A stretch of 64,000 nt of DNA from an uncultured Christensenella sp. (GTDB lineage: Bacteria > Bacillota > Clostridia > Christensenellales > Borkfalkiaceae), in assembly GCA_910579705.1 (NCBI GenBank), contig CAJTUI010000002.1:62001-126000 (forward strand). Direction: 5' to 3'. Shown here piece by piece: positions 34,917-43,935 of the stretch (its first letter is position 1; every line of letters starts with the position of its first letter). The position numbers and the translations under genes are program-made. Below the pieces are notes generated by a model. The model was not told the origin of the DNA and searched no databases. It saw only the letters and a list, made by a program, of their open reading frames with translations.

Positions 34917-34922
34917 TTTAAA

Positions 34923-35900
34923 TTATTTTGTCTCGTCCAAAAGCTGTTTGATAACGCTGTCCACCGAAAGCCTGTCGTTGACGGCGTTGTAATTGATTTT
35001 TATCCTGTGCCTCAAAACGGGATACGCAAGCGTTTTTATATCCTCGTACGACACGTTGTAATTGCCGTTCATAAGCGCGCGGACCTTTGCGGCGGTGACA
35101 AGCGCCTGCGCCGCGCGGGGCGACGCGCCGTATTTGATATACTTCTTTGCCGTGGCGGACGCGCCGTCTATCTCGGGGTGGGTGTTGGAAACAAGGTTGA
35201 CCGCATAGGCGAGCACCTCGTCTATAATGGGCACGCTCTTTGCAAGCTCGCGCATTTCGAGAATGGTCTTGCCGTCAACAACCGCGTTCGCGTTCTCGTC
35301 CATCGAAACCTGAGTCATATTTACTATGTCCGCAAGCTCCGCAGCGGTGGGAAACTTCATCACAAGCTTAAACATAAACCTGTCCATCTGCGCCTCGGGG
35401 AGGGGATAAGTTCCGTCCTGCTCGATAGGGTTTTCCGTTGCGAGAACGAAAAACGGCTCTTCGAGCTTGTGCGTCGTCTTCGCAATCGTGACTTTATGCT
35501 CCTGCATAACTTCGAGCATCGCCGCCTGCGTTTTGGGCGTTGCGCGGTTGATTTCGTCTGCAAGCACGAGATTTGCGAATATGGGGCCGCGGCGGAAAGA
35601 CGTTACCATTTTTCCGTTTTCGTCCTTTTCGATTACGTTCGTTCCCGTAACGTCCGAAGGCATAAGGTCGGGCGTAAACTGGATACGCGAGAACGGCAGG
35701 CTGAGCGTTCTGCCGAGCGAGCGCACAAGGCGGGTTTTACCTACGCCCGGAACGCCCTCCAAAAGCACGTTGCCGCCGGCTATGATAGCGATAATTACGT
35801 TGTCGACTATCTCTTCCTGACCGATAATGTCTTTTCTGAGTTCGTCTTTGATTGTTGCAATAGATTTACTGAATTGTTTTACTTTTTCCGTACTGTCCAT
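34923..35900 (-). CDS. MoxR-family AAA+ ATPase
   Basis: A 325-residue AAA+ ATPase: Walker A GVPGVGKT, PDLMPSDVTG, Walker B VLADEINRA with sensor 1 FVLATENP and arginine-finger region LPEAQMDRFMFKL; C-terminal lid from about 225, with YGASPRAAQAL. MoxR proteins use ATP to mature or assemble VWA-containing partners. It lies between a membrane protein and DUF58, all overlapping or closely spaced, so the operon order is membrane protein-moxR-DUF58-VWA1-VWA2-lipoprotein. Confidence 0.95.
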   Translation of the reverse strand: MDSTEKVKQFSKSIATIKDELRKDIIGQEEIVDNVIIAIIAGGNVLLEGVPGVGKTRLVRSLGRTLSLPFSRIQFTPDLMPSDVTGTNVIEKDENGKMVTSFRRGPIFANLVLADEINRATPKTQAAMLEVMQEHKVTIAKTTHKLEEPFFVLATENPIEQDGTYPLPEAQMDRFMFKLVMKFPTAAELADIVNMTQVSMDENANAVVDGKTILEMRELAKSVPIIDEVLAYAVNLVSNTHPEIDGASATAKKYIKYGASPRAAQALVTAAKVRALMNGNYNVSYEDIKTLAYPVLRHRIKINYNAVNDRLSVDSVIKQLLDETK

Positions 35901-35914
35901 TTTCGTTTCCTTAT

Positions 35915-37510
35915 TTATTTTTCATCGGTTTCGTCGTTTTCGATTCCGCCGTATAAAATTTTAAAATATTCTTCGATTATCTCGCTGAGCTCGCCCGACA
36001 GACTTCCGTCGAGTATTCTGTCGTAGACTCTGTCGTAATACTTTGCAAGCACGTCGCCGTACTTGACGTATTCGCCGAGGTCGGGGTCGTATATCATATC
36101 GTCGCTGCCGTAAAGTTCGTCCTGATTCCCGCCGCCTCCGCCGTTGCCGTCGTCGTCGGGGTCCTTATCTCCGGGGTCGCCCGAATTCCCGCCCGAGTTG
36201 TTGCCGTCGTTCAGGTCCTCGTTGAATTCGGGCAGCGCCGCCACGTCAATCCCGAATATGCCGGCAAGCCGCGTCCTGACGAAATTGTTCATAACAAGGT
36301 TATAGCACTGCGCGCTCATCGCCGTATTCATTGCGTTATCCAGCTCCGTAAACGCCTTATCCATTCTCGTATAAAGAGTTTCGTCCTTGTACTTGCCCAT
36401 ATCGTCCGCGATACCGCGGAAGGTCTGAAACAGCGTATCCAGCGTAACATACAGCGCGTCCGTTTCGTCCACTTCCGCCGCCAGCGCCTTTTCAAGCGAG
36501 GCGACAAGCGCGTTCACGCGCTCCGCCATAGTTGCGGTTTCGCCCGTTTCCTCGTCCGTTACGCCGTTCTGCGGAATACGCACCGCCTCTAAAATAGGCG
36601 TAAGGTTTGTCTGTAAAACTATTTCTATGTTTTCGCCTATCTTTGTTTCGAAGGCCTTTACTCTGTTGTAGTCGTTAAAGATATTGGGGCTGGAAATATA
36701 GACCGCCGCGCTTTGGAATATAGCCGCGCCGAACCCCGAAGTTTTGTCCCCGAACAATTCGCCTATAATCCTGAAAGTGTTTGCGTTCGTAACCAGAGCG
36801 TCTATCGCGGTTACGGTCGCCGTGACGCTTATACGCATCTGCTGTTTGCTGTCAATCTCCGCAAGGTTGGTATCGAGCGAAGTAAGCTCGCGCACGAACT
36901 CTTCTTTCAATGCCGCGGAAAGGTTGCTCTCCCTCACGTTGGTTATAAGCTCCGCAACGCCCGCCTGCATAAACAAATCATATTCGAAAAAGTCTTCGTC
37001 GGGGCCGGGCTCCACGGGAGTTACGGGGCCGTTCGGGCCGGTGCCGCTCTGCGCCGCCGCGGGCACAAACACGCCCGTGAAAAACATAGCAAGCGCAAGC
37101 ACGGCGATTAACAGGTAATACCATAGTTTGCTTATTTCGAAAGTTTTTATTTTTGCGGCGTTGAGCTTATGGCTTGCGTCCTCGCGCTGGATAGCGATTA
37201 TATCGCCCTCCCTGCCCGAAAACTCAACCATTGTCTGCAACTTTTCGTTTAGGTTCAGCCTCTCGTCGTATTTCTTTGCAACCTTTTTATCGGTGGGGCG
37301 CATAATCAAAAACGCCGCAACGCCGACCGCGGCCGCGGAAAGAACGCCGATGAGAATATAATACGCCCAGTGAAAAGCTATATCCGAAAGCCCGAACGCG
37401 AGCATAAGCGCGCCAGACAGTATAAGACCCGCGGAAACGCCCGCGATAACGCTTTTAACTATCGCGGCCGTAAGGCATTTATTTTTTAATTTTCTGAAAC
37501 CGTCAGTCAT
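35915..37510 (-). CDS. Membrane protein heading the MoxR-VWA operon
   Basis: From ATG 37510, 5-6 nt after GGAGG, the protein has 531 residues; a TTG at 37516 has no room for the ribosome binding site. Three hydrophobic segments lie near residues 17-40, 45-67 and 130-155. A long, mostly alpha-helical extracytoplasmic part follows, then a Gly/Asn/Asp-rich linker (about 440-475, NNSGGNSGDPGDKDPDDD) and an acidic end. It resembles the poorly described large membrane proteins (DUF4175-like in position) next to MoxR operons. No enzyme motif seen. First gene of the operon, 14 nt before moxR. Confidence 0.75.
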   Translation of the reverse strand: MTDGFRKLKNKCLTAAIVKSVIAGVSAGLILSGALMLAFGLSDIAFHWAYYILIGVLSAAAVGVAAFLIMRPTDKKVAKKYDERLNLNEKLQTMVEFSGREGDIIAIQREDASHKLNAAKIKTFEISKLWYYLLIAVLALAMFFTGVFVPAAAQSGTGPNGPVTPVEPGPDEDFFEYDLFMQAGVAELITNVRESNLSAALKEEFVRELTSLDTNLAEIDSKQQMRISVTATVTAIDALVTNANTFRIIGELFGDKTSGFGAAIFQSAAVYISSPNIFNDYNRVKAFETKIGENIEIVLQTNLTPILEAVRIPQNGVTDEETGETATMAERVNALVASLEKALAAEVDETDALYVTLDTLFQTFRGIADDMGKYKDETLYTRMDKAFTELDNAMNTAMSAQCYNLVMNNFVRTRLAGIFGIDVAALPEFNEDLNDGNNSGGNSGDPGDKDPDDDGNGGGGGNQDELYGSDDMIYDPDLGEYVKYGDVLAKYYDRVYDRILDGSLSGELSEIIEEYFKILYGGIENDETDEK

Positions 37511-37575
37511 AACCAACCTCCGTCAACTCAAATGTATAAATATAACAATAAACCGTTATACAATGAATTTTTATA

Positions 37576-37604
37576 ATTTTATCATATATATTATGTAATT
37601 GCAA
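37576..37604 (-). promoter_or_regulatory. Promoter of the MoxR-VWA operon
   Basis: TTGCAA (37604-37599), 17-nt spacer, TAAAAT (37581-37576) on the minus strand; leader of about 60 nt. Confidence 0.7.
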
Positions 37605-37675
37605 GCAAAACCCGTGTATTTTTTATACAGGAAAAAACTGTGAATTTTTATAAAACGGTAGTTTTTGTCAAACAA

Positions 37676-37703
37676 AAACGCCCCGCCGTGCGGCGGGGCG
37701 TTT
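37676..37703 (-). terminator. Terminator of the V-ATPase operon
   Basis: AAACGCCCCGCCG (37676-37688) pairs with its complement (37691-37703), followed on the minus strand by TTTTTGTTT; it begins 4 nt after the ntpD stop. Confidence 0.9.
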
Positions 37704-37706
37704 AAA

Positions 37707-38327
37707 TTAAGCTTTGTTTTTTACTTTCATAAGCCGAATAACGGCGGCGCGCTCGTTTTCGTCGAGCTTGCTCTTTATATATTTTATCGTTTCTTCGAGC
37801 TGAGGTATCATAACGTATTCCAGCGCGTTTACGCGGCGTTTGTTGCGCTCTATCTCCTCCGCGAGCATACGCACCGTCTTTTCCGTTTCGGCCAGCGCGA
37901 GCATTTTGGGGAGAAGGGTCGCCGCCTTTTCCACCGAATAGTCGGCCTCGCTTGTGATTTCGGGATACGCGTAAGGCAGTCCGTCCGCGCGTTTCTCGTT
38001 AACAAGACTGAGCTTGGGCACTTCCACGCCCATAACGCTCACAATGCCGCACTCGGCGTGAACCGCGACGGACGGCATAGAAAACGCCGTTTCCGCGCGA
38101 TACGCGGGCGTGACCGAACGCGCGACCGAAAACAGCCTGAGCGTTTGCGAAAGTTCCTCTTCCACCTCGTCCCTGAGCCGCTTGTTTTCGCGTATTATCA
38201 AAGAAAAGCGGCGCACCATTTCGTCCGACTTATCCTTTAACAGTTTATGCCCCCTTACCGCCGTTGCCAGCCGCGCTTTGAGCTTTTTCAGCTCCATACG
38301 CGTGGGGTTTACATTCAGTCTTGCCAA
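37707..38327 (-). CDS. ntpD: V-type ATPase subunit D
   Basis: The 206-residue central-stalk subunit starts with NVNPTRMELKKLKARLATAVRGHKLLKDKSDEM, the conserved coiled coil of subunit D that rotates inside the A3B3 head, and ends with a second helix (AEEIERNKRRVNALEYVMIPQLEETIKYI). It is the last gene of the V-ATPase operon, 31 nt after subunit B, and is followed by a strong terminator. Confidence 0.95.
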   Translation of the reverse strand: MARLNVNPTRMELKKLKARLATAVRGHKLLKDKSDEMVRRFSLIIRENKRLRDEVEEELSQTLRLFSVARSVTPAYRAETAFSMPSVAVHAECGIVSVMGVEVPKLSLVNEKRADGLPYAYPEITSEADYSVEKAATLLPKMLALAETEKTVRMLAEEIERNKRRVNALEYVMIPQLEETIKYIKSKLDENERAAVIRLMKVKNKA

Positions 38328-38358
38328 GATTAACCTCGTTTTAACCGCCTTGCGCGGC

Positions 38359-39726
38359 TCACTTCAAATATTTGTCTATATACGCCTGTCGTATTCTTTT
38401 CAGCTCCGACACGGGCAGAATTTTGAGAAGTTCCCAGCCTATTTCCAGCGTTTCCTCGATAGTTCTGTCGGCGTTGAAACCCTGATTTATATACACCTTT
38501 TCGAACTCTTCCGCAAATTTGGCGTACAGCTTATCGGTGTCCGAAAGCGCCGCCTCGCCCAGAATTGCGGCCAGCTCCTTGCTCTCCTTACCGCTTGCGT
38601 ACGCCGCGAAAAGCTGGTTGAGCGTATCCGCGTGGTCCTCGCGCGTCTTTCCCCTGCCTATGCCCTTGTCTTTGAGCCTTGACAGCGACGGTAAAACGTC
38701 GATAGGCGGGTTGATACCCTTCTTGTACAAATCGCGCGAGAGGATAATCTGCCCCTCGGTGATGTAGCCCGTAAGGTCGGGAATGGGGTGGGTTTTATCG
38801 TCCTCGGGCATAGTCAGAATGGGTATCTGCGTAATCGAGCCCTCGCAACCGCGTATTCTTCCCGCCCGCTCGTACATAGTCGCAAGGTCGGTGTACAGAT
38901 AACCGGGATAGCCGCGCCTTCCCGGCACTTCGCGGCGGGCCGCCGATACTTCGCGCAGGGCCTCCGCATAGTTGGTTATGTCGGTAATTATTACAAGCAC
39001 GTGCATTCCGCAGGTGAACGCCAGATATTCCGCGCAGGTAAGCGCCATACGCGGGGTAGCGATACGCTCTACCGCGGGGTCGTTGGCGAGGTTGGTAAAC
39101 AGAACCGTGCGTTCTATCGCGCCCGTCTTTTTGAAGTCGTCGACAAAGTACTGCGCCTCTTCGAACGTTATGCCCACGGCTGCGAAAACAACCGCGAACT
39201 TGCTGTCCGTTCCGCGCACCTTTGCCTGTCGCGCTATCTGCGCCGCAAGCTCGGCGTGGGGCAAGCCGCTCATAGAAAACACGGGCAGTTTCTGGCCCCT
39301 TACGAGCGTGTTGAGCCCGTCTATCGCGGAAATGCCGGTCTGTATAAACTCGTCGGGGTAGTTGCGCGCGGCGGGGTTAATCGGCTCGCCGTTTATATCC
39401 AGTATCTTATCGGCAATCACGGGCGCGCCGCCGTCGCGGGGGTTGCCCATACCGTCAAACACCCTGCCGAGCATATCGCGCGAGCAGGCAAGCTGCTGGC
39501 TGTGGCCCGTAAAGCGCGCTTTTGCGCTGGAAATCTGCAAGCCCTGAGAATTTTCAAATAACTGTACGACCGCCTTGTCGCGGTTTATTTCAAGAACTTT
39601 GCCGCGGCGCACGCTTCCGTCCGAGCAAATTATATCCACAAGCTCGTTATACGTTACGCCCTCCACGCCCTCGACGAGCATAAGCGGGCCGACAACTTCG
39701 CGTATCGTCTTATACTCTTTAAACAT
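38359..39726 (-). CDS. ntpB: V-type ATPase subunit B
   Basis: From ATG 39726 (overlapping subunit A by 8 nt) the protein has 455 residues, starting MFKEYKTIREVVGPLMLVEG. This non-catalytic nucleotide-binding subunit keeps RGKVLEINRDKAVVQLFE, SGLPHAELAAQIARQA (a degenerate P-loop, as expected), and ITNYAEALREVSAARREVPGR-type signature regions around residues 260-300. Longer starts lie inside subunit A and are rejected. Confidence 0.96.
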   Translation of the reverse strand: MFKEYKTIREVVGPLMLVEGVEGVTYNELVDIICSDGSVRRGKVLEINRDKAVVQLFENSQGLQISSAKARFTGHSQQLACSRDMLGRVFDGMGNPRDGGAPVIADKILDINGEPINPAARNYPDEFIQTGISAIDGLNTLVRGQKLPVFSMSGLPHAELAAQIARQAKVRGTDSKFAVVFAAVGITFEEAQYFVDDFKKTGAIERTVLFTNLANDPAVERIATPRMALTCAEYLAFTCGMHVLVIITDITNYAEALREVSAARREVPGRRGYPGYLYTDLATMYERAGRIRGCEGSITQIPILTMPEDDKTHPIPDLTGYITEGQIILSRDLYKKGINPPIDVLPSLSRLKDKGIGRGKTREDHADTLNQLFAAYASGKESKELAAILGEAALSDTDKLYAKFAEEFEKVYINQGFNADRTIEETLEIGWELLKILPVSELKRIRQAYIDKYLK

Positions 39727-41479
39727 CTTCGCCCTCCCTGACAAGCGCTTTCATTTCGGTCGCAATAAGTTTCAAAATCCCGTCGAACTCGTCGAGAGAG
39801 GTTTCGGGAATGAACTTGGCGCGGCCTATCTTTTCCTTGCAGGAGGTTGCAAGAACATCGTCCACCGACGCGAAGTTTTCAACCGCCTCCCTTGCGCGCG
39901 CGTCGAACTCGTAGACGAGTTTGAGCATTAAAAACTGTTTTTTCATAGACGTGTAGGTGTCCACTTCGTCGAACGCGTTCTGGTGCAGGTAGTCCTCCCT
40001 TATAATCTTGGCCGTTTCCATAGTCAGCCTGTCCTTGGAGGAGAGCGCGTCCACGCCGACAAGCCTTACGATTTCGTCGAGAGCCGCCTCCTCCTGCAAT
40101 ACGCGCATCACGAAATGTCGGTATACGGTAAATTCCGTGCTTACGTTTTCGTTATACCAGTCCCGCATTTTATCGGCGTACAGCGAATAGCTTATCAGCC
40201 AGTCGATTGCGGGGAAGTGGCGCTTGTATGCAAGCGACGCGCTGAGGCCCCAGAACACTTTGACTATTCGCAAAGTCGCCTGGGATACGGGTTCGGAAAG
40301 GTCGCCGCCGGGAGGGGATACCGCGCCTATCGCGGTGACCGAGCCCGTGCGCCCGCCCGAGCCGAGCAGTTTTACAATGCCCGCGCGCTCGTAGAATTCG
40401 GCAAGACGGCTGGAAAGATACGCGGGGTAACCTTCGTCGCCCGGCATTTCTTCGAGGCGGCCGCTCATTTCCCTGAGCGCTTCCGCCCAGCGCGAAGTGG
40501 AGTCCGCCATAATCGCCACATTATAGCCCATATCGCGGAAGTATTCCGCAATGGTTATGCCCGTGTAGATAGACGCCTCTCGCGCGGCGACGGGCATATC
40601 CGAAGTGTTGGCTATAAGCACGGTGCGTTTCATTATGGGTTCGCCCGTTTTCGGGTCGATAAGTTCGGGGAATTCGTTGAGAACGTCGGTCATTTCGTTG
40701 CCGCGCTCGCCGCAGCCGACGTAGACTATGATGTCCGCGTCCGCCCATTTCGCAAGCTGGTGCTGTACGACCGTTTTTCCGCTGCCGAACGGGCCGGGAA
40801 CGGAAGCAACGCCGCCGCGTGCGACGGGAAACAGCGTGTCTATTACTCTCTGGCCCGTTACCATAGGTTTATCGGGCGAAAGCTTTTCCCTGTAAGGCCT
40901 GCCCTTTCGGACGGGCCATTTCCTGAGCATACTTACGGGTTTTTTACCCGCGGCGGTCTGGATAACCGCGACGGTGGCCTCTATCGTGAAGTCGCCCTCC
41001 TCTACGGATACGACTTTACCCGAAACGCCGTTCGGGACGAGTATTCTGTGCTCGATTATCTCCGTTTCCTGAACAACGCCGAGTATATCGCCTTCCGAAA
41101 CGGCGTCGCCCGATTTGACGCGCGGCGAGAAGTGCCATTTCTTTTCCCTGTCCAGATTGTTTACGGAAACGCCCCTCGATATGCGCGAACCGTACTTGAA
41201 GTACAGGGTGGTGAGCGGGCGTTGAATACCGTCGAATATGCCCGAAAGAAGTCCGGGCGCAAGCTCTACGGAAAGCGGCTCTCCCGTGGAAACCACATCT
41301 TCGCCGGGGCCGAGGCCGGAAGTTTCCTCGTAGACCTGAATTGACGCTTTGTCGCCCCTCAGCTCGATTACCTCGCCTATAAGCCCCTTGTCGGAAACGC
41401 GGACGACGTCAAACATCTTGCAGTCCGACATACCCTCCGCGATTATAAGCGGGCCGGAAATTTTAACTGTTTTACCCAT
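39719..41479 (-). CDS. ntpA: V-type ATPase catalytic subunit A
   Basis: The 586-residue catalytic subunit: N-terminal barrel (KISGPLIIAEGMSDCKMFDV), the long non-homologous insert typical of A-type subunits, Walker A GPFGSGKTVVQHQ (about residue 230), GERGNEMTDVLNEFPEL and the catalytic region DSTSRWAEALREMSGRLEEM with GRTGSVTAIGAVSPPGGD. Three A and three B subunits form the head. Begins 63 nt after subunit F. Confidence 0.97.
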   Translation of the reverse strand: MGKTVKISGPLIIAEGMSDCKMFDVVRVSDKGLIGEVIELRGDKASIQVYEETSGLGPGEDVVSTGEPLSVELAPGLLSGIFDGIQRPLTTLYFKYGSRISRGVSVNNLDREKKWHFSPRVKSGDAVSEGDILGVVQETEIIEHRILVPNGVSGKVVSVEEGDFTIEATVAVIQTAAGKKPVSMLRKWPVRKGRPYREKLSPDKPMVTGQRVIDTLFPVARGGVASVPGPFGSGKTVVQHQLAKWADADIIVYVGCGERGNEMTDVLNEFPELIDPKTGEPIMKRTVLIANTSDMPVAAREASIYTGITIAEYFRDMGYNVAIMADSTSRWAEALREMSGRLEEMPGDEGYPAYLSSRLAEFYERAGIVKLLGSGGRTGSVTAIGAVSPPGGDLSEPVSQATLRIVKVFWGLSASLAYKRHFPAIDWLISYSLYADKMRDWYNENVSTEFTVYRHFVMRVLQEEAALDEIVRLVGVDALSSKDRLTMETAKIIREDYLHQNAFDEVDTYTSMKKQFLMLKLVYEFDARAREAVENFASVDDVLATSCKEKIGRAKFIPETSLDEFDGILKLIATEMKALVREGEDV

Positions 41480-41542
41480 AAATAAATCCTTTTTCGGAAA
41501 ATCGCGCTGTCGGGATTTTGCCGAGTTTGCTCATATTTAAAA

Positions 41543-41860
41543 TTAATTATTGAAAAGAATATCGACGCCGAGTGCGCGTTCCATCGCGCTTTTCAAAAGC
41601 TCCGTGCCGTAGCCCGTACTGCCGTTTTTGGACGGAACGCTCAAAATAACCGGATACGCCTGCTCGTCGAAACGTTTCAAAAACTCCGTCAACGGCCGCG
41701 CAAGCTCTTCGGTTATGAATATTATCTGATAATCTTTGGCTATTCTGCGCAGAACGTCGCGCGCCCTGCCCTCGTTTTCCGCGGGGAAGGTAGCCACGCC
41801 CGCCGCCTTGAATACCGTTATGCTGTCGCCGTCACCGACAAACGCAAGTTTTCCGTTCAT
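41543..41860 (-). CDS. ntpF: V-type ATPase subunit F
   Basis: A 105-residue central-stalk subunit with the Rossmann-like start KLAFVGDGDSITVFKAAGV and later IIFITEELA and YPVILSVPSKNGSTGYG. It binds subunit D in the rotor. Starts 14 nt after subunit C. Confidence 0.93.
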   Translation of the reverse strand: MNGKLAFVGDGDSITVFKAAGVATFPAENEGRARDVLRRIAKDYQIIFITEELARPLTEFLKRFDEQAYPVILSVPSKNGSTGYGTELLKSAMERALGVDILFNN

Positions 41861-41874
41861 ATAGTTACCTTAAA

Positions 41875-42843
41875 TCAAAACGTCCTAAGACGCTTTTTTA
41901 TATCCTGCTCGTTCATTCCCGCGAGAAGGCAGGCCATAAGTATTCTCACGTTGGAGTTCTCCGCGCGCCGCCTGAACACGTAGTATAAAAACGGCCGGTT
42001 TCTCTGCAACTCGTATTTCTTCGCCGCAAAGTATTCCGTTTCGTAGCTGTCGAAAATGCGTTCCGCGCGCGTAAGCGGCAGGCCTGCCGCCCTGTCCTCG
42101 ACGCACTTGTGCAGAAAATCCGAATACGGCGTTCCGTCAAGACAGTGCGCCGCTCTTTCCGCGTCCTCCGAGAAAAGCGCGGAAAGCTTTTCGTGCGACA
42201 GTTTGCCGCCGTCTACGTAGCACGCCTCCGCATACTCCGCTCCGTCCGAACGCAACGCGGTAAGTATGTTTGTCATATCCGCTTTCACGGCAACCAGCTT
42301 TTTCAACAGGCCGTGCCTTGCGCAGGCCGAAGAAAGATACGCGTACTGCGCCTTCTCGAATATAATTCCTATCTCCGCGCCCGAGGCCTGACCGTTTTCG
42401 AACAGCTCCGCCGCGGCCCGCACGGTACCGCCCAGATGCTTGCCAAGCGCCTCGTATTCGCGCCCTTCCACGCAACGCAGGATTTCCGCGAGCGGGATAA
42501 GCCCTTCGGGCGCAAACATCTTTTCGCCGTCCGCACCCGCGTATTTCGCCTTGATTGCCGCCTTTGCGTTATGGAAGTCGCGCGCGGCAAGGAGATAGAT
42601 AAGCTCCGCGCGCGAAGGCGCGTATTCGCGGATAAATTCGTCTGTCGCCCGCTCGTCCGCCTCGACAAGCCGTTCGTATTCGTAGACCGACGAAACCTCC
42701 GCGCCCTTGCCGAACCCGCTTTCCGTGAGCGCGCGGAAAGCCTCCTCCGCGCCCGTTTCGCAAAGTTTGAATATCCTGTCTTTAAGCAGGTATTTTTCGG
42801 TGGCGGCGATAACGCCGTTTGTATACAATAAGTCTTTGGCCAT
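41875..42843 (-). CDS. ntpC: V-type ATPase subunit C (d-like)
   Basis: A 322-residue subunit that sits as a funnel on the membrane rotor ring and links it to the central stalk. Family features include the N-terminal YTNGVIAATEKYLLKDRIFKL, a YLLAARDFHNAKAAIKAKYAG helix pair, and the C-terminal YYVFRRRAENSNVRILMACLLAGM block. Length is normal for bacterial NtpC. Between E and F in the operon. Confidence 0.92.
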   Translation of the reverse strand: MAKDLLYTNGVIAATEKYLLKDRIFKLCETGAEEAFRALTESGFGKGAEVSSVYEYERLVEADERATDEFIREYAPSRAELIYLLAARDFHNAKAAIKAKYAGADGEKMFAPEGLIPLAEILRCVEGREYEALGKHLGGTVRAAAELFENGQASGAEIGIIFEKAQYAYLSSACARHGLLKKLVAVKADMTNILTALRSDGAEYAEACYVDGGKLSHEKLSALFSEDAERAAHCLDGTPYSDFLHKCVEDRAAGLPLTRAERIFDSYETEYFAAKKYELQRNRPFLYYVFRRRAENSNVRILMACLLAGMNEQDIKKRLRTF

Positions 42844-42868
42844 TTCTAATTACCGTTAAAAACACAAA

Positions 42869-43441
42869 TCAGTCCTTAAAAATTTCAGCCGCTATTTCCG
42901 ACTGATATACTTCCCTGTCCGCCGCAAGCAGCGCGCCGTAGGAAAGGTTTTTATCGGAGTTTTTTCCCGAAAGAATAAACCCGCCGTCTATATCCGCCTT
43001 CTTCGCGCTGATTTTGAGATGTTTTTCGCGCACCGCGTCCAGCTTTGCAACTTCCTGCGCGTAGCGGAAATTATCGGCGAAAATTATCTCGTCGCCGTCC
43101 TCCGCATACGCATTTAAAAGCCGACCCGCAAGATACAGCGTTTCCGCCTTGCCCGCGCCGACAAGCCCGCCGAGCGCGCGAGCATAGACCTCGTCTATAA
43201 CGCCGCGTTTTTCGGCAAGCGCTATTTTCGCGCAGTCCAGCCTTGCGGTAGCGGCCTTTCCGTCCAGAATGCCGTCCGTTTTAACCTTGACCTCCGCCTC
43301 GGTACCCTGCCTGTTTCTCTCGGCGCGTTCGGCCGCTTTCGCAACCGTGTCCGCAGCCTTTTTCTCCGCGGCCGCTATAATCTCCTCAGCCTCAGCCTGT
43401 GCGTCGGATATTATTCTTTCGACTATTGCCTGTCCGCCCAT
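42869..43441 (-). CDS. ntpE: V-type ATPase subunit E
   Basis: A 190-residue peripheral-stalk subunit: long N-terminal helix rich in Ala, Glu and Lys (IVERIISDAQAEAEEIIAAAEKKAADTV) and a C-terminal alpha/beta head with DGGFILSGKNSDKNLSYGALL. It pairs with the small helical subunit encoded first in the operon to form the stator stalk. Two nt after subunit K. Confidence 0.92.
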   Translation of the reverse strand: MGGQAIVERIISDAQAEAEEIIAAAEKKAADTVAKAAERAERNRQGTEAEVKVKTDGILDGKAATARLDCAKIALAEKRGVIDEVYARALGGLVGAGKAETLYLAGRLLNAYAEDGDEIIFADNFRYAQEVAKLDAVREKHLKISAKKADIDGGFILSGKNSDKNLSYGALLAADREVYQSEIAAEIFKD

Positions 43442-43443
43442 AG

Positions 43444-43890
43444 TTATACCGCGACAAGCATTATGGAAATAATCAGTCCGAGAATTGCGTAGAACTCTAT
43501 CATTGCGGGATAGATTATAAGCTTACCGCCGAGCGAGTCCTGCTTGCCGACCGCATAGATACAGTTTACGGCGGATTTGCCCTGGAATATGCCCGTGATA
43601 AGTCCCGAAAGCGCCATAGGCATTACCGCGCCGAAAAGCATCCAGCCCTCGGCCGTGGACGCGATACCCGCCAGCGACGAGGACGCGATTATGCCGATAA
43701 TAAAGCCGTAAATACCCTGCGTTGCGGGCAGGAGCACAAGCACGAGCACCTTACCGAACTTTTTGGGATTTTCGCCCAGGACGCCCGCCGCCGCGCTGCC
43801 CGTCTTGTAAAGACCCAGCGCGGAGCCCACTCCGCAAAGAAGAACGCAGAGCGCAATTCCGATTATACCGATAACGTTACCTGTATTCAT
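43444..43890 (-). CDS. ntpK: V-type ATPase subunit K (proteolipid), Na+-type
   Basis: A 148-residue, four-helix proteolipid forming the membrane rotor ring. Aligned with Enterococcus hirae NtpK at a constant offset of seven, every Na+ ligand is kept: Leu54, Thr57 and Gln58 (LLPATQGIYGF, helix 2), Gln103 (GIFQGKSA, helix 3) and Glu132 (YPAMIEFYAILG, helix 4). This strongly suggests Na+ and not H+ coupling. It follows subunit I by 45 nt with a GGAGG before its ATG. Confidence 0.95.
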   Translation of the reverse strand: MNTGNVIGIIGIALCVLLCGVGSALGLYKTGSAAAGVLGENPKKFGKVLVLVLLPATQGIYGFIIGIIASSSLAGIASTAEGWMLFGAVMPMALSGLITGIFQGKSAVNCIYAVGKQDSLGGKLIIYPAMIEFYAILGLIISIMLVAV

Positions 43891-43935
43891 TTAAAAACCT
43901 CCATTAATATGTTCACGCAAATACTTGCGGTGATT

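Noticed and set aside
34674..36026. 450-codon open frame on the plus strand
   Set aside because: Antisense to DUF58 and MoxR genes with all motifs; no promoter, ribosome site or domain.
39983..41344. 453-codon open frame on the plus strand
   Set aside because: Antisense to subunit A of the V-ATPase, whose catalytic motifs are certain; the frame is a by-product of codon bias.
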